Of a stretch of DNA of 64,000 bases, positions 8,087-15,111 are shown piece by piece. Source of the stretch: Butyrivibrio proteoclasticus. Its GTDB lineage: Bacteria > Bacillota > Clostridia > Lachnospirales > Lachnospiraceae. The notes beneath the pieces were generated by a model. The model saw nothing but the letters and a program-made list of their open reading frames with translations. It did no database searches and was not told where the DNA came from. Numbering within the stretch: the first letter of the stretch is position 1; each line of letters begins with the position of its first letter. The DNA is taken from positions 62,001-126,000 of the forward strand of contig NZ_FOXO01000008.1 in NCBI RefSeq assembly GCF_900115735.1, written 5' to 3'. The position numbers were made by a program, and so were the translations under genes.

Positions 8087-8115
8087 ATTATAATCTTAAA
8101 GGGTTATTTTTGAAA
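8087..8115 (-). promoter_or_regulatory. Probable promoter of the FNT channel gene
   Basis: On the minus strand, TTTCAA (8115-8110) and a perfect TATAAT (8092-8087) are 17 bp apart. The -35 box is weak. It lies in the gap shared with the divergent PHP gene. Confidence 0.45.
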
Positions 8116-8141
8116 AGAAAATATTTTTTGGGGAATTAATC

Positions 8142-8906
8142 ATGTATATTTTTGAAACACATTTACACACTATCGAGGGAAGTGCCTGCTCATCTACGCC
8201 GGGAGTCAATTATATTGACTACATGAAAAAACTTGGCTACAGCGGTATCATTGTTACAGATCACTTTTTTAATGGAAACAGCGCTGTACCCAAAGATCTT
8301 CCGTGGGAGAAAAGAGTTGAATTGTACTGCAAGGGGTATGAGCATGCAAGGGCAGTTGCAGGCGATGATTTCGTTGTACTTTTTGGAATAGAGTATAACT
8401 TTGAAGGGGATGAATACCTTCTTTATGGAGTGGATAAAAACTGGCTCTTAGAAAACCCTGACATAATGGAAAAAGACAGATACGAAGTCTATAAGACAGT
8501 TCATGAAGCGGGGGCGATAATGATCCATGCGCATCCCTACAGAGAAAGAGATTACTTAAAGGCTATACACCTTACAAAAAATGTCTGCGACGGTGCTGAG
8601 GTTTACAACGCATCAAACCCGGACTACCAGAATGCTCTTGGATATCAGTATGCAGTGGAGAACAATATGAGAATGGCTGCGGGCTCTGATATTCACAATT
8701 TTGGATTAAAGAATATGGGTGGAATGGGATTTGAGCATCCCATAAGGACTATTGAAGAGTATGTAGAGGCATTTATGGCTGGAGAAGGGATACCTCTTTA
8801 TAAGAGCGATGCTTTGGATCCGTCAGCAGAGTTTAAGCCGGTTAGCGGCAACGCTGCGCTGACGAACCCAGTAAAAGAGCCTTCTCTTGAAGTTATCTAT
8901 CATTGA
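8142..8906 (+). CDS. PHP-domain metal-dependent phosphoesterase
   Basis: Predicted phosphoesterase of the PHP superfamily, 254 residues. Metal-binding motifs are in family order: ETHLHT (residues 4-9), VTDHFF (about 38-43), EYNFE (about 82-86), HAHPYRE (about 128-134) and GSDIHN (about 181-186). The core resembles stand-alone PHP proteins of the YciV/TrpH group, but no AMP-binding insertion is visible, so I cannot assign the substrate. The gene is divergent from the FNT gene and convergent with the GH43 gene, and seems monocistronic. No clear terminator follows; only a short 5-bp hairpin lies after the stop. Confidence 0.8.
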   Translation: MYIFETHLHTIEGSACSSTPGVNYIDYMKKLGYSGIIVTDHFFNGNSAVPKDLPWEKRVELYCKGYEHARAVAGDDFVVLFGIEYNFEGDEYLLYGVDKNWLLENPDIMEKDRYEVYKTVHEAGAIMIHAHPYRERDYLKAIHLTKNVCDGAEVYNASNPDYQNALGYQYAVENNMRMAAGSDIHNFGLKNMGGMGFEHPIRTIEEYVEAFMAGEGIPLYKSDALDPSAEFKPVSGNAALTNPVKEPSLEVIYH

Positions 8907-8942
8907 GAAGATAGCTCACATTTTTTATGACAGTCATAATAT

Positions 8943-10505
8943 TTATGCCTGATATTTAAAATCTGAAAAAGAAGCACTTCCACCAAAGGATTTGGTGCTG
9001 TATATGAACAGGCCAAATCTTGCACCGGTAAAATGGTCAAGCTTGAACTGTAATTTATGAGTGATACCGAGCTTTTTAGGCGAGGTATCACTTATTTTTT
9101 CGTAGTAGCTAAATTCTGCGGTGTCATCTCTAAATTCAACATGCGATTGCAATCTGACTACAGAATCTTCAATTCTGATGCATTCCATTTCATCAAAAGG
9201 CTCGTCATCGTGGCGCTCGCCCAAAATACCACCTGTGATGATATCTCTTTTGCCCATGACAAGATAGTATGAATCATGGCGCTTTGTTATAGCTATGAAG
9301 CCATAACAGCTTTCCAAAACGCAAAGACCGGCGTAGTCACCATCTTTCAGCTCTGAACCATTGACGATGACCGTGCTGCTACAGCCCGGGAAAAGAGTTC
9401 TCTGAGTCAGTGTATTTTTAGCCTGCATCAGGTTGGATGATAGCTTATCAGTTGTTATAGTAACTGTTCCATCTGTAAGATTTCTTTTTATGAGTGATAA
9501 GTCAGGTTCATGGTTAAATTGCCAGCATGGCTTAAAACCAAATGAAGAATTTCCCTGAAGAGAATACTCAGTCTTAAAGTCATCGCTTGAAACAAGCGGG
9601 TTATAGCAGTGGCCCGGTTTCAAATCTTCAATGTCAAAAGACTCAGGGATGTGGCCGTTATCTCCAAAGACCGGATAATCTCCATCCCAGGTCACAGGCA
9701 TAAGTATAGGTATTCTGCCTACAGCACCGCTGTCCTGAAAGAGCATTCCATACCATTTACCATTTGGAGTCTTAATTATTCCGCCCTGGGCTACGCCTGA
9801 GGAGCGGTAGTTTCTGTCATCATCACAGACATCTTTTCCGGTGTAGGGACCAAAAGGCGAATCTGAAATAAAGCAGCTTTCAGTGCGCTTCCCTGTTGAT
9901 TTTGGAATGTGAATCAGTAAAATATAGTATTTTCCATTTATCTTGTAAAAATGAGAACCCTCATAGCCAAGATATGCGTCATCGGCATCTGATATTATCA
10001 GTTTTTCTGTATCGTGTGTATCAGAATCTGAAAGCCTTTCTCCTGAAATTGCGAGCTTTTTTATGAAGATATTCTTATTGCCATACACGATATAAACCCT
10101 GCCATCATCATCGAAAAGAATGGAATTATCGTGATAGAAACCTTCGAGAGTATACTTCTCCCAAGGACCTTCAATTGAAGCAGAAGTGAAAATATAGGTT
10201 TTATGGGTGTCGTTGGCAACAAAGCAAATGTAGAATAAGCCTTTATTGTAGCGGAGGCTTGCAGCCCACATTCCCTGGCCGTAGATATTTTCTTTTCCAA
10301 AAAGCTTCTGGGCAGGAGTGCTGTCAAGTCTGTATAAGACATAACAGGCGTGTTCCCAGTTCACAAGGTCATAGGACCTTAAAATTTCACAGCCGGGCAT
10401 GAAATACATTGTGGTGCTGACCATATAGTAGGCACCGTCAACGTAGATAACATCAGGATCCGGGTAATCAAGTTTAGTTATTGGATTTATGTTTTGCGTA
10501 TTCAT
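8943..10505 (-). CDS. GH43-family glycoside hydrolase (xylosidase/arabinofuranosidase type)
   Basis: Probable beta-xylosidase or alpha-arabinofuranosidase of family GH43, 520 residues and without a signal peptide, so probably acting on imported oligosaccharides. The five-bladed propeller has its three catalytic acids: the base Asp16 in LDYPDPDVI, the pKa-tuning Asp126 in YHDNSILFDDDG and the acid Glu182 in GYEGSHFYK. Residues from about 310 onward form the beta-sandwich found in two-domain GH43 enzymes (KPCWQFNHEPD, TLTQRTLFPG). No transporter gene is adjacent. Start ATG at 10505. Family and catalytic residues are clear; substrate specificity is not. Confidence 0.88.
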   Translation of the reverse strand: MNTQNINPITKLDYPDPDVIYVDGAYYMVSTTMYFMPGCEILRSYDLVNWEHACYVLYRLDSTPAQKLFGKENIYGQGMWAASLRYNKGLFYICFVANDTHKTYIFTSASIEGPWEKYTLEGFYHDNSILFDDDGRVYIVYGNKNIFIKKLAISGERLSDSDTHDTEKLIISDADDAYLGYEGSHFYKINGKYYILLIHIPKSTGKRTESCFISDSPFGPYTGKDVCDDDRNYRSSGVAQGGIIKTPNGKWYGMLFQDSGAVGRIPILMPVTWDGDYPVFGDNGHIPESFDIEDLKPGHCYNPLVSSDDFKTEYSLQGNSSFGFKPCWQFNHEPDLSLIKRNLTDGTVTITTDKLSSNLMQAKNTLTQRTLFPGCSSTVIVNGSELKDGDYAGLCVLESCYGFIAITKRHDSYYLVMGKRDIITGGILGERHDDEPFDEMECIRIEDSVVRLQSHVEFRDDTAEFSYYEKISDTSPKKLGITHKLQFKLDHFTGARFGLFIYSTKSFGGSASFSDFKYQA

Positions 10506-10557
10506 AAAACATATTGTAGCATAATAATAAACCGATAATGATAGTGAAATTTAGTGT

Positions 10558-10641
10558 TTTGAAAAAAGAGGAAAACTATCTGAGATTGATAATGAAAAAT
10601 ACATGTCAGAGTTCGCAAAAACCATGGAGAGTTTTAAGTGA
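10558..10641 (+). pseudogene. Possible C-terminal remnant of a lost gene
   Basis: This frame opens after a stop codon and runs 27 codons to TGA at 10639-10641, encoding a helical, charged peptide with GKLSEIDNEKYMSEFAKTME in it. It has no start or ribosome binding site but sits directly before a good terminator, as expected for the 3' end of a gene whose body was deleted. The reading is speculative and the parent family is unknown. Confidence 0.3.
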
Positions 10642-10642
10642 T

Positions 10643-10672
10643 AAAGAGAGGTCGTTATGGCCTCTCTTTTAA
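10643..10672 (+). terminator. Orphan rho-independent terminator
   Basis: Stem AAAGAGAGG (10643-10651) pairs with CCTCTCTTT (10661-10669) and ends in TTTT. No intact plus-strand gene lies upstream; on the minus strand the hairpin would fall upstream of GH43, so it most likely belonged to the remnant at 10558-10641. Confidence 0.75.
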
Positions 10673-10701
10673 TTTCTACCAAAAAGAGCACATGGAATTT
10701 G

Positions 10702-10729
10702 TTGACATCTCCGAAAATAATCGTATTTT
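10702..10729 (+). promoter_or_regulatory. Probable promoter of the TetR-headed operon
   Basis: A consensus TTGACA at 10702-10707 is followed after 16 bp by TATTTT at 10724-10729. Roughly 110 nt of AT-rich leader separate it from the regulator ATG. Confidence 0.45.
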
Positions 10730-10846
10730 TAGCGTGATATTGATTTTTATATTATAGATTGTTATTATTTAAACGAACATGTTCATAAAAAATAACCCAT
10801 AGCATAATTTGCTATATTTGACTTTTTTAACACAGGAATAATAAGT

Positions 10847-11368
10847 ATGCCAAAGATTATAGAAAACCTCAAAGAACAAATAATAGCTGAGGCAAAAAGA
10901 CAGCTTTTTGAAAATGGCTATTCGAAGACAACAATCCGCTCTGTGGCTACAGCATGCGGTATTGGTGTTGGAACAATGTACAATTATTTTCAGTCAAAAG
11001 ACATGCTGATATCTTCATTCATGCTTGAAGACTGGATAGCCTGTACTCTGCAGATGAAAAAGCTGGACACTTCGGATGCTCTTATTTTTATTGAGGGAAT
11101 CCATGATTATCTCAAGGTCTTTATAGATAAATACAGTTTCCTTTTTAAAGATAAAGATGCTGCATCGGTCTATTCAGCAGTTTTTACTGAAAGGCATGCA
11201 CAACTGCGAGGAGTTCTTGCGGGAATTATAATGCCTGTTTGTACAGGGGAAAAATATGATGATCCGGATTTTATGGCAGGGCATATCGCAGAGTCGTTGC
11301 TTTTTTGGACACTTGAGGATGTTCCATTTGAGAAGCAGGCCGGAATTTTTAGAATTCTTTTAAATTAG
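10847..11368 (+). CDS. TetR/AcrR-family transcriptional regulator
   Basis: One-component regulator of 173 residues. The N-terminal DNA-binding domain has the TetR pattern IIAEAKRQLFENGYSKTTIR, then VATACGIGVGTMYNYFQSK as recognition region (about 13-50). The remaining 120 residues form a helical ligand pocket without recognisable specificity. It heads the redox gene set at 11,430-14,986, separated only by a weak hairpin terminator, and probably represses it in response to the substrate or product. That regulatory link rests on position alone. Start ATG 10847 follows ACAGGAATAATAAGT. Confidence 0.88.
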   Translation: MPKIIENLKEQIIAEAKRQLFENGYSKTTIRSVATACGIGVGTMYNYFQSKDMLISSFMLEDWIACTLQMKKLDTSDALIFIEGIHDYLKVFIDKYSFLFKDKDAASVYSAVFTERHAQLRGVLAGIIMPVCTGEKYDDPDFMAGHIAESLLFWTLEDVPFEKQAGIFRILLN

Positions 11369-11398
11369 AAAGGCGCAAAGATGGGGAAGCGCTTTTTT
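11369..11398 (+). terminator. Weak terminator or attenuator after the TetR gene
   Basis: AAAGGCGC (11369-11376) pairs with GCGCTTTT (11389-11396), one G-T pair, 12-nt loop, followed by further T residues. The short stem suggests partial termination, leaving the downstream genes partly dependent on read-through or on a second promoter in the AT-rich stretch at 11398-11418. Confidence 0.5.
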
Positions 11399-11429
11399 AG
11401 TTATATATTACAAAAGCGGAGGGTATGAA

Positions 11430-12359
11430 ATGAGTAGCTTTGAAAACTTGCGAATCGTAGACAATTTTTATCAGACATCACTGTTTTTTCCGATGCCTAC
11501 TGTTCTTATCAGCACTTTGTGCGAAGACGGATCAACTAATCTGGGACCGTATTCCCTGATTCAGCCATATTATGTAGCCGGTAAGGATTATTATGCAATG
11601 CTTCTTAATTGCCGTAATTCATCTAACACAGCCCAGAACATTCTGCGTACCGGTAAGTGTGCTATCAACTTTATCGATGATAATCCCAAGAATTTTCACG
11701 AGGCAGTTAAGCTTTCATGGCCTGGTGACAAGCCATCTGAGAAGATGCCAAAGTGTAATTTCAAATTGGAAAAGAGTCTTATTCAGGAAGAAAATCCTAA
11801 AGAAGTGCGTCCGATGGTTATGACAGATGCCATAGAAGTAATCGAGTGCACATGGATGAGAGATCTTGATGGAGCTTCAAACGATGCTCCCGGTCAGCTT
11901 GAAGGTTATGAAGGTCCATATCATGATTTTAATGGCATAACCAGTAAGTTCGGTGCCCACTTCATCTTAAGAATTGACAAGATCCTTATGAAAAAGAGAT
12001 ACCGTGATGCCATCATCAATGGCGTCACAGCAAGGGATTTTCCACCACTACCTGTGGATTATGGCTACAGGGATTCCAAGAATTTCTGGTTCCACAGAAA
12101 GAGAAGAATGAGAGCGGAGCTTTTACAGGTCCGTGAAGCATCACTTGCTTCTGTTCGCTACGCTGCAGAAAGAGCAGATGACAAGGTAAAGTTTACTGAT
12201 GATGCGCTTAAATGCCTTTTGGGAGTGCCCAGAGTTTTTCTACCTGCTGCGCTTAAAGGCTGCGTTGAGTGGGCTAGAGAAAATAATGTTGAATTAGTAA
12301 CTGAGGAGCACATGAAGATAATCAACGACAAGCGTGCTCAGGAAAAGAAGAAAAAATAA
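11430..12359 (+). CDS. Flavin reductase-like protein with PCP_red-like C-terminal domain
   Basis: Residues about 1-200 form an FMN-binding flavin reductase-like domain (DIM6/NTAB type): SLFFPMPTVLISTLCEDGST, GPYSLIQPYYVAG and NSSNTAQNILRTGKCAINF are the family landmarks. The C-terminal 50 residues (FTDDALKCLLGVPRVFLP, then CVEWARENNVELVTEEHM) match the pattern of the PCP_red domain known from the light-independent protochlorophyllide reductase B subunit and from assorted redox proteins. The middle (about 205-250) is basic and helical. It starts a tight gene row with a BciA-like SDR and a bilin-reductase-like protein, so a role in electron supply to, or reduction of, a tetrapyrrole is suggested. 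The flavin domain is firm; the tail assignment is from pattern memory. Confidence 0.75.
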   Translation: MSSFENLRIVDNFYQTSLFFPMPTVLISTLCEDGSTNLGPYSLIQPYYVAGKDYYAMLLNCRNSSNTAQNILRTGKCAINFIDDNPKNFHEAVKLSWPGDKPSEKMPKCNFKLEKSLIQEENPKEVRPMVMTDAIEVIECTWMRDLDGASNDAPGQLEGYEGPYHDFNGITSKFGAHFILRIDKILMKKRYRDAIINGVTARDFPPLPVDYGYRDSKNFWFHRKRRMRAELLQVREASLASVRYAAERADDKVKFTDDALKCLLGVPRVFLPAALKGCVEWARENNVELVTEEHMKIINDKRAQEKKKK

Positions 12360-12382
12360 TACATGACGTGGAGGAGATAAAA

Positions 12383-13231
12383 ATGAAGGTTGTACTTGCA
12401 GGCGCTTATGGAAATTTGGGCGCAGATATATTCAAAGCTCTGTTAAAGGAAGGGCATGAAGTTGTTGCACTTGATATGATGCAGAGAGATATTGAGCTTA
12501 ATGGCAAATATTCTTTTACAAAGGTAGATGTAACAAAACCTGAAACACTTTCGGGCACATGCGATAGCGCAGATGCAGTCATTACAACAGTGGGTCTTAC
12601 AAAGGGATCTGCTACAATTTCCAACTATGATATCGATTATCAGGGAAACCTCAATATTTTAAATGAAGCAAAAAAAGCAGGAGTTAAGCATTTTACATAT
12701 ATTTCAGTAATAAGAGCAGATCAGGCCCCTGAAAAAGTACCTATGGTACATGCAAAATATCTTTTCGAGCAAAAGCTCAAAGACAGCGGCCTTTCATATG
12801 TTATTCACAGACCAACAGGCTATTTTTACGACATTGTAAAAGTATTCAGACCAATGGTTGAAAAGGGCGCTGTTAATCTTCTTGGAAAAACACCTGTAAG
12901 CTGCAACGTTATTTCAACTGAAGATTTTGCTGATTTCATCGTAAAGCATATGCTTGATGACAACAAGATTTATGATGTAGGCGGAAAAGAGACTTACACC
13001 TATGAGGAAATCGCAACAATGTGCTTTAAGGCAGCAGGAAAAGAGCCTGTGATCAAGAAGGCACCCACTTGGCTCTTTGATGTACTTGCATTTGTGAATA
13101 AGCTCAAAAAGAACGGAAAAGAAGCAATCATACGCTTCTCAAAGTTTACTTTATCTCAGGATATGGTAGGTTCAACCAAATATGGAGATATGAGCTTTGC
13201 TGAATATATAAAAGACAACTTTGACGTCTGA
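12383..13231 (+). CDS. NmrA/BciA-like atypical SDR oxidoreductase
   Basis: NAD(P)H-dependent SDR of the NmrA-like branch, 282 residues. The dinucleotide motif is GAYGNLGADIF (residues 7-17). The stretch AKYLFEQKLKDSGLSYVIHR, then PTGYFYD, followed by VSCNVISTEDFADFI, VGGKETYTYEEIATM and GKEPVIKKAPTWLFDVLAF, follows closely the pattern of divinyl (proto)chlorophyllide 8-vinyl reductase BciA and its plant homologue. I prefer ATG 12383, since GTG at 12368 is part of the GTGGAGGAG ribosome binding site. It is the second gene after the flavin reductase gene and probably reduces a side-chain double bond of the pathway intermediate, but NmrA relatives with other substrates are common. Confidence 0.72.
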   Translation: MKVVLAGAYGNLGADIFKALLKEGHEVVALDMMQRDIELNGKYSFTKVDVTKPETLSGTCDSADAVITTVGLTKGSATISNYDIDYQGNLNILNEAKKAGVKHFTYISVIRADQAPEKVPMVHAKYLFEQKLKDSGLSYVIHRPTGYFYDIVKVFRPMVEKGAVNLLGKTPVSCNVISTEDFADFIVKHMLDDNKIYDVGGKETYTYEEIATMCFKAAGKEPVIKKAPTWLFDVLAFVNKLKKNGKEAIIRFSKFTLSQDMVGSTKYGDMSFAEYIKDNFDV

Positions 13232-13268
13232 TGAAAGTGGCAGGTATTTTCACTTGGAGGAATAATTT

Positions 13269-14078
13269 ATGTATTGGAATTCATTACTTATAATCTGCCT
13301 TGTCTGCGCTGTACTAAGTGCAGTGGGCTTCTATAAATATGTGTACTTTCTGTCTATTGGATATGGATTTGCAATTGCCGGTGGCGGCATAACTATTTTA
13401 ATTATGTCTTTGAAGTATGGCTGGTCAGAAGGAGTTGTTGTTCTTGCTATTTTACAGGCTGCTTTGTTTCTTGCCTATGGCGCACGTTTGTCCGGATTTC
13501 TTTTGATAAGAGAGATAAAAAATGCGGCATATCGTAAGACCTTAAAGGAAGCAACCGGAAATGATAAGAAAATTCCTTTATTTGTGAGCGTTGCAATATG
13601 GGTATTTGTTGCTGTTCTTTATACTGCGCAGGTAAGCCCGATGCTATTTAGATATGCAAATGGCTCAAAGGATGTGGCCGTTCCTGTAATTGGAATGCTG
13701 ATTTCTGTCTTTGGACTTGGACTCGAGTCACTTGCAGATAAACAGAAATCAGACCAGAAAAAGGAAAGACCTGATATGGTAGCAACCAAAGGACTTTACA
13801 AAATTGTCAGATGTCCGAATTATCTTGGGGAGATTATTTTCTGGACAGGGGTATTTGTTGCAGGAATCACAACTTATCAGGGACTTGGACAGTGGCTTAT
13901 GGCCATAATAGCATATGTCTGCATCGTTTATATCATGTTCAACGGGGCTCAGCGCCTTGAAAAGCGCCAGATGGCACGTTATGGCAATGATGTTGAATAT
14001 AATAGATACGCTGACAGCACACCTATCATTCTTCCGTTTGTTCCGATTTATCATTTAAACAAAAAGGCAGCAGGCTGA
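13269..14078 (+). CDS. DUF1295 (steroid 5-alpha-reductase-like) membrane protein
   Basis: Polytopic membrane protein of 269 residues with about seven hydrophobic segments. The C-terminal signature (KKERPDMVATKGLYKIVRCP, then NYLGEIIFWTGVFVAG, about 160-200) is that of DUF1295 proteins, related to steroid 5-alpha-reductases and isoprenylcysteine methyltransferases, and is thought to bind NADPH or S-adenosylmethionine. The usual RHPNYLGE reads RCPNYLGE. It lies 37 bp after the BciA-like SDR gene with its own GGAGG site. A reductase acting on a membrane-embedded double bond would fit its neighbours; the substrate is unknown. Confidence 0.78.
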   Translation: MYWNSLLIICLVCAVLSAVGFYKYVYFLSIGYGFAIAGGGITILIMSLKYGWSEGVVVLAILQAALFLAYGARLSGFLLIREIKNAAYRKTLKEATGNDKKIPLFVSVAIWVFVAVLYTAQVSPMLFRYANGSKDVAVPVIGMLISVFGLGLESLADKQKSDQKKERPDMVATKGLYKIVRCPNYLGEIIFWTGVFVAGITTYQGLGQWLMAIIAYVCIVYIMFNGAQRLEKRQMARYGNDVEYNRYADSTPIILPFVPIYHLNKKAAG

Positions 14079-14102
14079 TTTTTGACATCTTGGGGGTTAC
14101 AT

Positions 14103-14321
14103 ATGAAAAATTATTCAATCACAATGGGAATCGTAGATTTTATACCGGTTATATCTTTTCTCTGTTCACTTGCAATGGGATATCTCTCATCCAAAGATTT
14201 TACTCAGAGCTACATGAACTGGATTGCCCAGATGATAAACATAGTTGGACAGGGACTTCTATTCTATGGCGTGATAGTCATGAATAAGGCCGGAATTGCT
14301 GACCTTGTACTTGGAAAGTGA
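14103..14321 (+). CDS. Small two-helix membrane protein
   Basis: Protein of 72 residues with two hydrophobic segments (about 10-27 and 42-60) and the opening MKNYSITMGIVDFIPVISFL. I do not recognise a family. The ATG at 14103 has GGGGG seven nt upstream; the frame is open back to 14082 but that start lacks a site. It follows the DUF1295 gene by 24 bp and overlaps the spacer of the next gene, so it may be a small subunit of the DUF1295 protein. Confidence 0.65.
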   Translation: MKNYSITMGIVDFIPVISFLCSLAMGYLSSKDFTQSYMNWIAQMINIVGQGLLFYGVIVMNKAGIADLVLGK

Positions 14322-14329
14322 GGCTGGCT

Positions 14330-14986
14330 ATGACTTGTCTGGATGAACTGATTAAGATTATAAAAACTCATTATGAGTTGGAACCTGTAAATACTTCAGA
14401 GTATGATGGATTAAAGATCAATGGCATGTGCTTTGATATAAAGGCCTATGAAGCTAAAAATCTTGGGCATATATCTGTAATGACGGCTAAAGGCTTATTT
14501 GGTCTCATGAAAATGGATACCATAATATTTACGCCATCTGAGGCTGATCTGCCTCTTTTATCCTATGACAGGATAAAGGTCATGGGGAATGATATTATGA
14601 TTGCAGAGCTTTTCGATACTGTGGCTGATACTGATACATTAGACAATCTGGACAGGCTTGAAGCATTGGTATCAAAGTATGACTATCTTCCTTACAGGGA
14701 TACGGGAAAGCATTGGTATGATGACATCAAGCTTTCAGGTTGTATGTCCTTTAAGGGAAAAAAGAAATTGTCTTCAACATTTAATGCACTTGCAAAAGAG
14801 TATCTGGAGACATATTTGAGTCTGCCTTATGCTGTGGTTAGTGATGTTGCACTAAAAAAGCAAAAGACTCTGAACTACGTAAATGACCTGATTGAAAACG
14901 GTGGCCCTTCAACAAATGTCTTCATCAAGGCCATAGGAAAAGAGAAGACGAAAAAGCTCTTTTACCAGGTTCTGTTTGGAGTGTAA
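14330..14986 (+). CDS. Putative ferredoxin-dependent bilin reductase-like protein
   Basis: I compared this 218-residue protein with PcyA from memory. It keeps the family plan: a central ADLPLLSYDRIKV corresponds to the DLPMFGTDIV block of PcyA, including the catalytic Asp (Asp105 there, about Asp85 here); the next strand DIMIAELFDT corresponds to the region before the DLSP motif; and the C-terminal QKTLNYVNDL with KLFYQVLFGV corresponds to the terminal helix pair and VLF ending. The PcyA His88 position appears to be Asp, as in some other members of the superfamily, which also includes red chlorophyll catabolite reductase. Length fits (about 220-250). ATG 14330 has GTGAGG upstream and overlaps the end of the previous gene closely. 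A structure prediction would settle it; an unrelated family is possible. Confidence 0.5.
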   Translation: MTCLDELIKIIKTHYELEPVNTSEYDGLKINGMCFDIKAYEAKNLGHISVMTAKGLFGLMKMDTIIFTPSEADLPLLSYDRIKVMGNDIMIAELFDTVADTDTLDNLDRLEALVSKYDYLPYRDTGKHWYDDIKLSGCMSFKGKKKLSSTFNALAKEYLETYLSLPYAVVSDVALKKQKTLNYVNDLIENGGPSTNVFIKAIGKEKTKKLFYQVLFGV

Positions 14987-15023
14987 TTAATATTTGCAGT
15001 TGGAAAAAACAATCGTAAACAGC

Positions 15024-15080
15024 AAAAAGAGAGCAATCTGGCATAAACAAAATCTTATGCGAGAATACTCTCTTTTTTCT
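15024..15080. terminator. Bidirectional terminator between convergent genes
   Basis: AAAAAGAGAG (15024-15033) pairs with CTCTCTTTTT (15069-15078), enclosing a second hairpin GCATAA/TTATGC (15041-15046 with 15055-15060). A- and T-runs on both sides serve the plus-strand reductase operon and the minus-strand BASS gene. Confidence 0.85.
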
Positions 15081-15111
15081 TCATTATTGATGCATAATAC
15101 TGTTATTTTGA

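Larger units (their letters stand above)
10506..10846. other. Intergenic gap with gene remnant, orphan terminator and promoter
   Basis: From left to right this 341-nt gap holds the upstream region of the leftward GH43 gene, a short open stretch on the plus strand that reads like the C-terminus of a lost gene (10558-10641), an intact terminator hairpin just after it (10643-10672), and a plausible promoter for the TetR gene (10702-10729). The rest is AT-rich. Confidence 0.6.

Noticed and set aside
12368..12382. GTG start for the BciA-like SDR gene
   Set aside because: The GTG is part of the GTGGAGGAG ribosome binding site for the ATG at 12383, and the family begins at MKVVLAG.
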